This document shows positions 16,344-25,424 of a DNA stretch of 64,000 nt, piece after piece (the first letter of the stretch is position 1; each line of letters starts with the position of its first letter). The notes beneath the pieces were generated by a model. The model was not told where the DNA came from, made no database searches, and saw only the letters and a list, made by a program, of their open reading frames with translations. This stretch comes from Methanosarcina horonobensis HB-1 = JCM 15518. Lineage in GTDB: Archaea > Halobacteriota > Methanosarcinia > Methanosarcinales > Methanosarcinaceae. The stretch covers positions 2,707,036 to 2,771,035 of the forward strand of contig NZ_CP009516.1 of NCBI RefSeq assembly GCF_000970285.1, given 5' to 3'. The translations under genes were made by a program, and so were the position numbers.

Positions 16344-18966
16344 AAAAGTTAAAAAGCCTAAGGGACCTAAAATTTATGGACCTCTAAAACATTCAAGAAT
16401 AATGGCCTTTGACACTGAAACTGTACCAGACGAAAAACAAAATCTTAAAATTGGGTCCTTTAAGATTTCGCAGGATGGCTATTATTACAAGGGCTTATTT
16501 TATGATCCTTCTGCTTTGAATGAAAGGGAAATAAGCATTATAGAAAAATACGCTAGGGAGCACGATATAGATCTTTATCTCAGGGATGAGTTTGTAGACA
16601 ATGTATTCTATCCAGAAGTATTCTCGAACCATACTCTCTGTATAGGATTTAACTTACCTTTTGACCTTAGCAGGATAGCAAAAAGATCAGGAGATTCAAG
16701 AGGAAGAAATAGGGGAGGATTTACCCTCTCCCTTTCAGATAACCCTTTCAATCCATCCATAAAAATCAAAAAGCTTGGAGAAGCCTACAGCTTCAGTTTT
16801 TCAAGAACCAAGCAGAACAAAGGAGAGAATTATTTCAAAGGGTACTTCCTCGATGTTCAAAATTTTGCTGAAGTTCTCCTTAAAGAAGATCGGATTTCTC
16901 TGGAAGAAGCTGCAAAGAGGCTTAACACTCCTACACAGAAGATGAAAGGGGTTGAGCATGGAAAAGTCACTGAAAAATACATTGAGTACAACATTATAGA
17001 CGTTCAAGTTACTTGTGAAGTATATGAGGCACTTGTTAAGGAGCTTGAGGTTTATCAGATTGACATACCTCCAACGGAAATCTATAGCTCTGCTTCCATT
17101 GGAAAACATGCTCTTGAGCAGTTAGGAGTAAAACCATTCCGGGAAATTAACCCAGACTTTCCGGAGCAAGTTATTGGACATATAATGACCTCTTATATTG
17201 GGGGAAGAACTGAATGTAAGATCAGAAAAGTACCAACAAAGGTTACAGTTCTTGATTTTACAAGCATGTATCCTACAGTTATAATGTTAATGGGAATCTG
17301 GAAATATATCACAGCTGAAAGTTTGGAGATCCAGGAGGTTACAGACGAAACCATAGAGCTCCTTTCAAACCTGAAACTTTCAGACCTACAGAATCAGGAT
17401 ATATGGAAAAAACTTGTAGTCATGGTTAAAATTCAACCAGATGAAGATATTTTGCCTGTTAGGAGGGACTACAAAGAGGATAATTCAGTGTATAACGTAG
17501 GAGTGAATTATCTAACTTCCAGTTATGAAATGTGGTATTCGTTGCCTGATATTGTAGGGTCCTATCTTTTGACTGGTAAGGTTCCCAAGATCATAGAAGC
17601 TGTGAAATTTGTTCCTGAAGGAGTACAGAAGGAATTAAGGAAATCCAAGATTCTTGGAACTGATATTGATCCAAAAAAAGATAATGCTGTCCAGATCCTT
17701 GTAGAAGAAAGGCAGAAGATTAAGGAGAAATTAAAGAGTATAGATAAAAATCACCCTGAGTATCAGCATTTATCGAGCAGAGCCCAGGCTATGAAGATCC
17801 TTGTAAATGCTCTAGGCTATGGCATCTTCATTGAGCTTAATCCCGAAGATCAAAAAAGTGATCTTGAGGTTTATGGGCTTAAGAAATTTGTTACTAAGGA
17901 AAACAGATATGAAGAGCCAGGGAAGTATTTTCATCCTCTTCTCGGAGCTATGATAACTTCAGGAGCCAGGCTTTTCTTAACAATGGCTGAAGCCAGATTA
18001 AAAGAGCTTGGAACTATTCACGCTTACATGGATACTGATTCGGTGTTCGTGCCTCCTGAAAAAGCTCAAAAGATTGTGGATTTCTTTCAGCCACTTAACC
18101 CATATAGTGTCAATATTCCATTACTTAAGCCTGAAAAAGAAAATCTCTGGTTTTATGGGATCTCTTCTAAAAGATATGCTCTGTACTATTATGAGAATGA
18201 GAAAATTAGCTTTATGGAAAAAAGATCTTACATGCTTCATGGGCTTGGACATTTAACAAACCCTTTCCATAAAGTAGTTAAGGATTGGCATGGTGAAATC
18301 TGGCAAGATATACTTAAACTGCATTATGGTCAAACAACTGAAGATGACATTGAAGAGAAGTATTCTAGCTTTTCTGCAATCTCTCAGCTTACAGTTACCA
18401 CTTCCAATGTATTGAGAAAATTCAAGAAACTGAATAAGGGAAAGCCCTGGAAAGAGCAGATTAAGCCTTTTAACTTCTGCCTTGTAGGCACTCACGCATT
18501 TGAAGAAAATGGTAAGGTCGTCAAGCCTTTAGCCCCTTTCACTAAAAATTCTCAGAAGATAGTACATGAACCATTTATTGATTATGAAACAGGAAAAATC
18601 AAACAAGGTTCCCAGTATTTTAAGGCTCTAAGTAGAACCATCTTACAGTATATTGAGCATCCAGAAAGCAAATTTGATGGTGATATTGGAGTTTTAGAGA
18701 GAAAACACATTCAGGCTACTGGTCTGATCTACATTGGAAAGGAAGCCAATAATATTGAGGATCAACCTTTGGATGTAACTAAGCCACAGGTTTTCAACAA
18801 TATGGAAGAGGTTAAGGAGGCAATTCTACCAATAACCCCTGAAGAAGCCAGAAAGAAAGGAGTTAAGCATAGGAGTACATTGAAGAGGGTGAAAGATAGG
18901 ATTAAGAAAAAGGGAACTATAAATTTGAAAACAAAAGCGGTAAAGAAACTTCTGAATGCTAAATAA
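16312..18966 (+). CDS. polB: casposon family B DNA polymerase
   Basis: The 884-residue polymerase has a complete 3'-5' exonuclease: ExoI FDTET with D34 and E36, ExoII FNLPFDLSRIA near 112, and ExoIII YIEYNIIDVQVT near 222. It also has a complete polymerase domain: motif A DFTSMYPT near 314, motif B KILVNALGYG near 495 and motif C YMDTDS near 572. A C-terminal extension beyond about 700 contains IQATGLIYIGKEANNIEDQP. It should copy the casposon, either in transposition or as an extrachromosomal form; priming is presumed to be of the self-synthesising-transposon kind. The ATG at 16312 lies within the end of the HNH gene, typical of tight operons. Part of its 3' end is duplicated as a decayed fragment near 8.5 kb. 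Confidence 0.95.
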   Translation: MSKIVVRSFTKKVKKPKGPKIYGPLKHSRIMAFDTETVPDEKQNLKIGSFKISQDGYYYKGLFYDPSALNEREISIIEKYAREHDIDLYLRDEFVDNVFYPEVFSNHTLCIGFNLPFDLSRIAKRSGDSRGRNRGGFTLSLSDNPFNPSIKIKKLGEAYSFSFSRTKQNKGENYFKGYFLDVQNFAEVLLKEDRISLEEAAKRLNTPTQKMKGVEHGKVTEKYIEYNIIDVQVTCEVYEALVKELEVYQIDIPPTEIYSSASIGKHALEQLGVKPFREINPDFPEQVIGHIMTSYIGGRTECKIRKVPTKVTVLDFTSMYPTVIMLMGIWKYITAESLEIQEVTDETIELLSNLKLSDLQNQDIWKKLVVMVKIQPDEDILPVRRDYKEDNSVYNVGVNYLTSSYEMWYSLPDIVGSYLLTGKVPKIIEAVKFVPEGVQKELRKSKILGTDIDPKKDNAVQILVEERQKIKEKLKSIDKNHPEYQHLSSRAQAMKILVNALGYGIFIELNPEDQKSDLEVYGLKKFVTKENRYEEPGKYFHPLLGAMITSGARLFLTMAEARLKELGTIHAYMDTDSVFVPPEKAQKIVDFFQPLNPYSVNIPLLKPEKENLWFYGISSKRYALYYYENEKISFMEKRSYMLHGLGHLTNPFHKVVKDWHGEIWQDILKLHYGQTTEDDIEEKYSSFSAISQLTVTTSNVLRKFKKLNKGKPWKEQIKPFNFCLVGTHAFEENGKVVKPLAPFTKNSQKIVHEPFIDYETGKIKQGSQYFKALSRTILQYIEHPESKFDGDIGVLERKHIQATGLIYIGKEANNIEDQPLDVTKPQVFNNMEEVKEAILPITPEEARKKGVKHRSTLKRVKDRIKKKGTINLKTKAVKKLLNAK

Positions 18967-19147
18967 ATTAGTTAATATCCGGATTTAAAAACAAAACAAA
19001 TTAAATTAGAGAAATCAGGTACAATATGCGAAGGGTAATATAATCCCTTCAAATTTTTATCAAATAGCAAATTCTATCTAAACTATGCCAAAAGTTATAA
19101 GCCTATCACTATTTAAACCGATAGAATTAATGGAGTAATTCAATAAA

Positions 19148-22100
19148 ATGTCTATACAAGATGTGGCTAGAGAGCAAATAGAAACCACCAAAAAGGTTTA
19201 TCTTCTAAGTCCTGAACGTATGTTTTCCGAATATAACGGTGAAAAAGAAAATGTAAAAAATTATAATGGACGCCAGTTACTTGAAATGATTCAAAATGCA
19301 GAAGATGCGGCCATTGAAGCAAAAGGAGAGAAGAAGGTACTAATTAAACTTCAAGAAAACCAACTAACCATAGCAAATACAGGTTATCCTTTTTCAAATG
19401 ACGGCTTGATTTCCATTTTCCATAGTCATCTTAGTCCAAAACAGGCACAAAAAGATCAAATTGGGAATAAAGGTTTAGGGTTTAGGTCTATTTTAAGTTG
19501 GGCGAATAAAGTAACCATTAAAAGCCACGATTTATGTGTAGCATTTTCGAAGGAGTACAGCAAAAAAGTTTTAGATGACTTGTTAAGAAATCCTGAGTTT
19601 GCAAATAAATGTAATAAATTTAATGAGCGAACTAAGGAAGCACCAATTCCTACTTTAGCTTGTCCGGAAGTAATTACAGCTGACACCAACAAATATGTAG
19701 CCTATTCAGAATTTGACACCATCATCCAAATAGATTTGAAAGAAACAGCTCTAAAAGAAGTAAATCAACAAATTGAAAAAGATATAGATGGAGAAGTATT
19801 GATATTTCTGAATCATCTTGAAAGAATAGAATTGAATATTAACGGCGCTATCACAATATATGATAAAAAGATTTTTGGTTCGTTGGTTAGACTTACAACA
19901 ATAAAAAACAGCGACACACCAATTATACGGTTTTGGAATATTAACACACAAAGTGGCAAGTTTGAAGACTTAGATAGAGATTACCAATTAAGTGTAGCGT
20001 GGAAAGATGAACTGGATGATAAAAAGGATATTGTTTACTCTTACTTCCGAACTAAAGTCCCATTTCATTTTTCAGGCATATTACACGGCACATTTGACTT
20101 AAATGCTGATCGTAATGACATTATCACTGATGAAGAAGGGTACAATCAAAGATTAATAGATTTAATACCCGATTTAATAGCAGATACGGCTGAAAAAATC
20201 GCAAAAAAAGAAACACAAGTAAATTATAAGGCAAGAAGTTTTACGATTTTCGAAAATAATGCTTTACCAAAAATTATACAGGAATCAGGCTTTGAAAATA
20301 AACTCAAAGATGCACTATATACTAAAGAAATATTTCCAACCATTTCCAATAAGTATATTTCATTAAAGGATAAGCCTGTATATTTCGAGTACGGCCATGA
20401 CGTTTTCGCAAAACTCCTCCCAAAAGATGTTTTTCCAAACATACTAGTATTCTGCAACGAAGAAAAAATTAGGAAATACTTGCCTAAATTTAAAAATGAT
20501 ACCCATGCCTTTCAATCATTATGCAGTGCAATATCTGCAAAAAGAAAAGAGTATTCAATGGAAGAAAATGCTTTATTAATTAAGGTATTTACTGAACTTT
20601 TTGATACAGTTAAAGACAGTGATTCATGCTTATTTTTTGATTCGGAGTTTAATCCATTACCATTTAATAATAATATTTTCTTACCTCCTAAAGGAAATGA
20701 ATATGTGTTGCCACCAGAGATTGGCATTCAAATAATTCATCCTGAGCTTGCCAAAAAATTGGAAAAGGCGTTAGTAGCTAATAGTTATGAATCGTTATCA
20801 TCTAAACTCTATAAGTTTCAAATAAAAACATTTGATTTCACTACAACTGTTAAGCTATTGATAAGTCATTACTATTCCAAAAATCCCAATAAAGCGGAAA
20901 TTGAAGACATAAAAAAACTAAACCAAATCATTTTTAGGTTATATCAAAGAGAAAAGTCACAATCAACAAATTGGCAAGGACCAGTAGTTCCGTTAATTAA
21001 TAAAAATAATAAAATTGAACTTGCTAACAAGCTGTATTTTGGAAAAGAATATGGAAATATCACGACAGAAGCAATTTATAATTACAATAAAAGTAAGTTA
21101 GTTAATTCGCCAAAAGGATATGGGATTGATGAGAGTGACTTCAAAACATGGAATTTTTATTTGAAATGGCTTGGAGTTGCTGAGTTTCCACGAAAAATAC
21201 AAGTAGAAGGTACAGAAGAATTTGCTGAATATGCCATGAAGCATTATAATTTTAAAGACCCAATAGACGGTCAATACTTTAAGGATTTTAGTGAATTTAA
21301 AAATAATCTAACCTTATATTCTGAAATAAAGGTCACTAGTGTTGATGACTTAGATTTAATTTTAATAAATAACAGTAGCGAAAATATACTTTCATGGTTA
21401 AATTCAGACAGTGAATTATTGAGACAGATTGACAAAGATGAAGAGAGTCCGACAAGTAAAATTTCCTTCTTTTTATACAGAAAGATAAACATTAGGATCC
21501 TCCAAGGGCTTAAATTTAGAAATTTCTTAAAATGGAAACTGTCAAATACTGCCTGGTTAAACACAAAAAGTGGAGTTAAACAATCTCCTCGCTTATGCAC
21601 TACATCGGCTACTATAGCAGATGAACTTAGCCCATTCATTGAAAAACCTAATGTTGATTTTGATGCTACAATCTTTAGAGGCAATAAGATCAGACGTGAC
21701 AAAATAGATTATCTGTTGAACTTGGTAGGAGTCAATAAAACTATCTCTTCATTCTCAACAAATACACTTTACTCAATTTTATTAAAACTTCCTGAAAATG
21801 ATCCAGAAGGAAAAAAAGCAAAGTCTTTCTATCGGGAGTTATCGGCAAATTATGAAGAGAAGAATTTGGATACCACCGATGATGAGTATAAAAATTTTTT
21901 ATCAAGAGGTCTGGTCTTTTGTAAAAAGGAAGGAAAAAATAGTTACGAAAAAGCAAGTAATGTATTTTACGTAAATAACAAAAGGTACGGCGAAAGTATT
22001 ACAAAACAATTCTTCACCCTTGAAGCTGATCGCAGAAGAGGGATAAGAAAGATTGAAAAAATCTTTGGTGTGAAGCCGCTTAAAGGTTTAGAATTAAATT

Positions 22101-23989
22101 TAACTGGTCAACCAAACTTTCACAACTTGAATAGCAGATTTGAACAGGAAATTGAAGCATTTAAGCCTTATGTGTATATTTATAGGCAACATTTAGATAG
22201 TACAAGAAGAGAAAAAAATCTTATAAAAGATGTGAAGTTTAAATTAGTAAACACATTAAATATCTCATTAGAGCTAGAAAATAAAAGTTTGGAGATTAAG
22301 TTATCAGATTATGAATATTTTTACCAACATGACACTAATACTTTTTTTATAAAAACTCCCATATATTTGGATACAGAAAAGGAACTAAAAAATGATATAA
22401 ACTTTTGCTCTGCTATAGCTGAAGCATTTTCAGCCTTGATTGATGTAGATGCACAAAGACAGCAAATAAGAGAGCTGTTTTCAAACTCCTCAACTAACAG
22501 GGATGACATTATCCGTGAAGAATTTGATGACAGGCATCTTGAAAAACTAATATCAGCTAAAGATAAGCTAGGCATAACAAATGATACAAAATGGAATTTT
22601 TGGAAGTCTTTTGTAAAATGCTTCCCTTCTAAAAAAATTAATCTATCATGTGACGCTGACGAAATTTTGTTAGAAGAGTTAAAACGCCTTTTCCCCGACA
22701 ATAGCGAACAAATAATTATAGCAATGGATAAGATTAACTATGATAACTATAACGAAGAAAAATCGTTACGTTTAATAATCGAACTATTGAAAAAAACCGG
22801 TTTATCCATTGATGATTTTAATGAATATGTTTATCCTTCGATTGATATTTCTGAAATATATGAGCTCGATTTTAAAAGGATAAAAGATAGCAAGAAAAAA
22901 GAATTTAAGCAAGTTTTTTATTCAAGTTTTATAGACTCTGAAAAAGACAAAATGGAATTTTTAGACGGAATAAATAAATACGATTCAATTAAAGGGTACT
23001 CTAGAAACACAATTGATTATAATGTTGAAGAAGACCTAGTTTCAAGAGTGAAAGATCTATTTCAGCTCGATTTGCTTAATGTAAAATCTGATTTAGATAT
23101 CGAATCTATATATTTTAACAATAAAACTAAATACGAAAAAAGAGTTGAGGAAGAGCAAATTTCTAAAGAGCTTGGTAGTCGCTTTCTCTATGAAAATTCA
23201 AATTTAGAAAGCTTACTATATTTTAAAGACGAAATCGAGAACCTGATAATACGTCTTAAAGAATGGACTCCAGTATCTAGCAGTACTAGTTCATCTAAGA
23301 GCAATAATGGATTGGAAAAAAATAATAGTTTAATAATTGGTGATACTACCTTTCTTTATAACGATTATTGTGAGTTATCTCATCAATTAAAAACTGGTTT
23401 CGACAATGGCAATTTTCAAATAAATCTCTCAAAAGTTGAGATTAAAAAAGCTGATATTTCTGATCGAAAAAATGGAAAAGGCAATTATTTAATGAATTAT
23501 TCCAAAACCACCAAAAAGCAAAAAGAAGGCCTAGGTTTTTTGGGTGAATTCTTGGTCTATAATTACCTCCGCAAAACAATAAGCATTAAGGAAAATGTCA
23601 AATGGGTTTCCGAGTATGCAAAAGTAGCCGAAATAAATTTGGATGGAAAAGATGGTAAAGGATATGATATTGAATATATACCAGATGGTGAAGAATACCC
23701 AAAATATGTAGAGGTCAAAGTAGTAGGAAAGGACAACGCTTTTCATATTACTTCAACTGAAATTATAGAAGGGGAGAAACTGGGAGGACGTTATGAAATA
23801 TTTATGGTTAGAAACATAACCGATCATGAAAATATTTCGATTGAAGTTATTCAAGGCCCATTTGATTATAAAGGTCAAGAAAGCTTTAATGATAATAAAC
23901 TATTCACGGTACTAAATGACAGCTTTATATTGAAATTTGAAAAAACAGATGAAAATAACAAGAAAATCTTATCATCTTCATTTAAGTAA
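19148..23989 (+). CDS. sacsin-like HSP90-type ATPase with C-terminal DUF3883 nuclease-like domain
   Basis: This 1613-residue protein begins with a GHKL/HSP90-type ATPase: N-box LLEMIQNAEDAAIEAKG near 46, ANTGYPFSNDG near 77 and the glycine-rich IGNKGLGFRSI near 104, as in sacsin-type proteins. A very long helical middle region follows. Residues of about 1450-1585 form a DUF3883 (NOV C-terminal) domain: GFLGEFLVYNYL, then GYDIEYIPD and YVEVKVVG, whose D and ExK spacing resembles a PD-(D/E)XK nuclease. An ATPase sensor coupled to a nuclease-like domain is an architecture common in anti-phage genes. It is AT-rich and codon-wise unlike core Methanosarcina genes, which suggests acquisition as cargo. 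It stands alone in the right arm. The defence role is inferred. Confidence 0.85.
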   Translation: MSIQDVAREQIETTKKVYLLSPERMFSEYNGEKENVKNYNGRQLLEMIQNAEDAAIEAKGEKKVLIKLQENQLTIANTGYPFSNDGLISIFHSHLSPKQAQKDQIGNKGLGFRSILSWANKVTIKSHDLCVAFSKEYSKKVLDDLLRNPEFANKCNKFNERTKEAPIPTLACPEVITADTNKYVAYSEFDTIIQIDLKETALKEVNQQIEKDIDGEVLIFLNHLERIELNINGAITIYDKKIFGSLVRLTTIKNSDTPIIRFWNINTQSGKFEDLDRDYQLSVAWKDELDDKKDIVYSYFRTKVPFHFSGILHGTFDLNADRNDIITDEEGYNQRLIDLIPDLIADTAEKIAKKETQVNYKARSFTIFENNALPKIIQESGFENKLKDALYTKEIFPTISNKYISLKDKPVYFEYGHDVFAKLLPKDVFPNILVFCNEEKIRKYLPKFKNDTHAFQSLCSAISAKRKEYSMEENALLIKVFTELFDTVKDSDSCLFFDSEFNPLPFNNNIFLPPKGNEYVLPPEIGIQIIHPELAKKLEKALVANSYESLSSKLYKFQIKTFDFTTTVKLLISHYYSKNPNKAEIEDIKKLNQIIFRLYQREKSQSTNWQGPVVPLINKNNKIELANKLYFGKEYGNITTEAIYNYNKSKLVNSPKGYGIDESDFKTWNFYLKWLGVAEFPRKIQVEGTEEFAEYAMKHYNFKDPIDGQYFKDFSEFKNNLTLYSEIKVTSVDDLDLILINNSSENILSWLNSDSELLRQIDKDEESPTSKISFFLYRKINIRILQGLKFRNFLKWKLSNTAWLNTKSGVKQSPRLCTTSATIADELSPFIEKPNVDFDATIFRGNKIRRDKIDYLLNLVGVNKTISSFSTNTLYSILLKLPENDPEGKKAKSFYRELSANYEEKNLDTTDDEYKNFLSRGLVFCKKEGKNSYEKASNVFYVNNKRYGESITKQFFTLEADRRRGIRKIEKIFGVKPLKGLELNLTGQPNFHNLNSRFEQEIEAFKPYVYIYRQHLDSTRREKNLIKDVKFKLVNTLNISLELENKSLEIKLSDYEYFYQHDTNTFFIKTPIYLDTEKELKNDINFCSAIAEAFSALIDVDAQRQQIRELFSNSSTNRDDIIREEFDDRHLEKLISAKDKLGITNDTKWNFWKSFVKCFPSKKINLSCDADEILLEELKRLFPDNSEQIIIAMDKINYDNYNEEKSLRLIIELLKKTGLSIDDFNEYVYPSIDISEIYELDFKRIKDSKKKEFKQVFYSSFIDSEKDKMEFLDGINKYDSIKGYSRNTIDYNVEEDLVSRVKDLFQLDLLNVKSDLDIESIYFNNKTKYEKRVEEEQISKELGSRFLYENSNLESLLYFKDEIENLIIRLKEWTPVSSSTSSSKSNNGLEKNNSLIIGDTTFLYNDYCELSHQLKTGFDNGNFQINLSKVEIKKADISDRKNGKGNYLMNYSKTTKKQKEGLGFLGEFLVYNYLRKTISIKENVKWVSEYAKVAEINLDGKDGKGYDIEYIPDGEEYPKYVEVKVVGKDNAFHITSTEIIEGEKLGGRYEIFMVRNITDHENISIEVIQGPFDYKGQESFNDNKLFTVLNDSFILKFEKTDENNKKILSSSFK

Positions 23990-24259
23990 ATTTATATGTA
24001 ATTTTAAAATTTAGCATTATACTAGAATAAACACTTAGAAAATTGTGCTGTAAGTTTATTACAAATACATACTAAAAGTTTAACTTATTTTTAGTCAGAT
24101 TGTATAACGATTTATCATGTTACTTTACCAAAACGTAATATTACTTTTTTATAGTCTATAAAAAAATTAATTTTTCATTAAAATACCATAACAAAAAAAA
24201 TGCTTTTTGGTTGAGGCTACTTTAGGATAGAATTGGTTGTGCGTTATTTATACAAAATA
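23990..24259. other. casposon right subterminal region
   Basis: No gene was seen here. GGTTGTGC at 24235-24242 is the inverted copy of the GCACAACC found 15 bases inside the left terminal repeat; here the gap to the terminal repeat is 17 bases. The rest is AT-rich. Confidence 0.6.
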
Positions 24260-24290
24260 GCGTTGCTTTTTTTCCTTATATCTATAACCC
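24260..24290 (-). repeat. right terminal inverted repeat of the casposon
   Basis: These 31 bases are the exact reverse complement of 5126-5156, ending outward in TCTATAACCC. Immediately outside is the second copy of CGCATCTGTTTCTA. Confidence 0.96.
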
Positions 24291-24304
24291 CGCATCTGTT
24301 TCTA
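24291..24304 (+). repeat. right target-site duplication of the casposon
   Basis: CGCATCTGTTTCTA is identical to 5112-5125. The following bases, AAATCC, would be the original sequence downstream of the tRNA-Leu(UAA) gene before insertion. Confidence 0.95.
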
Positions 24305-24774
24305 AAATCCTGTTTCTTTATAGATAACATCAAGTCAATACTCCTTTAGTGAGTAATTCCAAAACCAGATTTTTTAATTAGTGGTTTTGTATACTGCAGT
24401 GCATTAGATCACGTTTATCAGCTATGAACGAAATAGTATGACAATATTTAACCAAATTCTTTTAGTATGTAATAGGAAAAATTTTAGTGTTATGTTATTT
24501 CCTCAATATTCACAAAAATCAATGTCATTTGGCTTTTGTATCCAAAAAAATTACAGACTTTGCATCATAAAATATAGTATCTTTATGTGCTAAATTACCA
24601 GAAAAGGTTGAGTTTATTAAATGACTAATATTAACTCTTTCATGAGGTCATTTTAATCTGATTAGTTCAAATGCAAAAAAATGCGTTTTATCCAGTACCA
24701 CCCGTAACAATAAACTCAAGATATAATCAGGAAGACTAGTGAATAGTTAGACTAATCAGATAATTTGGCAACAG
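24305..24774. other. intergenic region right of the casposon
   Basis: About 470 bases of AT-rich sequence would have followed tRNA-Leu(UAA) before the insertion. I see no ORF, repeat or RNA gene in it. Confidence 0.6.
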
Positions 24775-24857
24775 ACGGGAGTAACCAAGTGGTTAACGGT
24801 GTGCGACTCAAAATCTTATTGCGCAGGCGTTAAGGGATTAGAATTCCTTCTCCCGCA
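24775..24857 (+). pseudogene. degenerate tRNA-Leu (anticodon CAA)
   Basis: A class II tRNA shape is evident. Acceptor ACGGGAG at 24775-24781 faces CTCCCGC at 24850-24856, then A and an encoded CCA to 24860. The anticodon loop is CTCAAAA, giving CAA (Leu). Defects are visible: an A-C clash at the first acceptor pair, a C-T clash in the anticodon stem (TGCGA against TCTTA), and a T loop of TTAGAAT where TTCGAAT is expected, losing the invariant C56. It is most likely a decaying tRNA gene; a functional but odd tRNA cannot be excluded. Confidence 0.65.
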
Positions 24858-24860
24858 CCA

Positions 24861-25424
24861 AAACATAATAATCTTTTCTATTACTGTCTATTCTGCTTTT
24901 TGCTCAATATCTCATATCCTATTTGGGTATATTCTAGCCAAATTCTGATCAATTTCTGTATTAATTACTTCATATGTTTGAGGCCTCAATTTTAATTTCT
25001 TATGAATTCAAAGATTCTAAATTGAAACTAAGTTTTGAAGACTGAGAACAGAAGAACCAAGGACAAATATATATGGATTTTCAGATATTTTCACATTAAA
25101 TTACTCTCTAGAGATTCCTCATTATAAAAAAATATTGATTTTTGTTTTAAAGTGGATACATTTCCAAAATTTCTAAATACCAGTTGATCAAACCTCAATC
25201 GGTAAGTTCTCCCTTATAACCCACTTCTTCAAATGCCGCAGCTCAGAAGAAACATAAAAAGCTGAAAAATAACTAAGTTTTTTCACCATACTTATTGTAA
25301 TAAATATTTATTGGTAGCTATATCTTATTTTAAGAAAGTTATAAGTTAAAGTTGAATAAATTAAGCTTTAAAACTCTTTCTTTTCTGTTCAATTTTGTTA
25401 TATAAATTAGCTAATTTATTTTCA
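24861..25424. other. intergenic region without recognised features
   Basis: This AT-rich stretch of about 560 bases lies between the degenerate tRNA and the end of the secreted-protein gene. Nothing convincing was seen on either strand. Confidence 0.55.

Larger units (their letters stand above)
5126..24290. mobile_element. casposon, 19,165 bp, inserted at tRNA-Leu(UAA)
   Basis: The element is bounded by perfect 31-bp terminal inverted repeats (5126-5156 and 24260-24290), which begin GGGTTATAGATATAAGG, and by identical 14-bp direct repeats outside them. It encodes a Cas1-type casposase, a family B DNA polymerase with exonuclease and polymerase motifs, an HNH nuclease, a ribbon-helix-helix protein and two further core proteins. 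This is the defining gene set of casposons, self-replicating transposons related to the CRISPR adaptation module. Layout: left cargo 5.6-12.3 kb (DEDD-like membrane protein, two TPR membrane proteins, polB relic), core 12.77-18.97 kb, right cargo 19.1-24.0 kb (sacsin-like ATPase with DUF3883). The core genes and both ends look intact, so it may be mobile. Cas1-HTH plus PolB plus HNH near Methanosarcina tRNA-Leu fits the described casposon family 2. Confidence 0.95.

Noticed and set aside
5126-24290. CRISPR array or further cas genes next to cas1
   Set aside because: No repeat-spacer array and no cas2 or interference genes were seen. The terminal repeats, PolB and casposase-type C-terminus identify a casposon instead.
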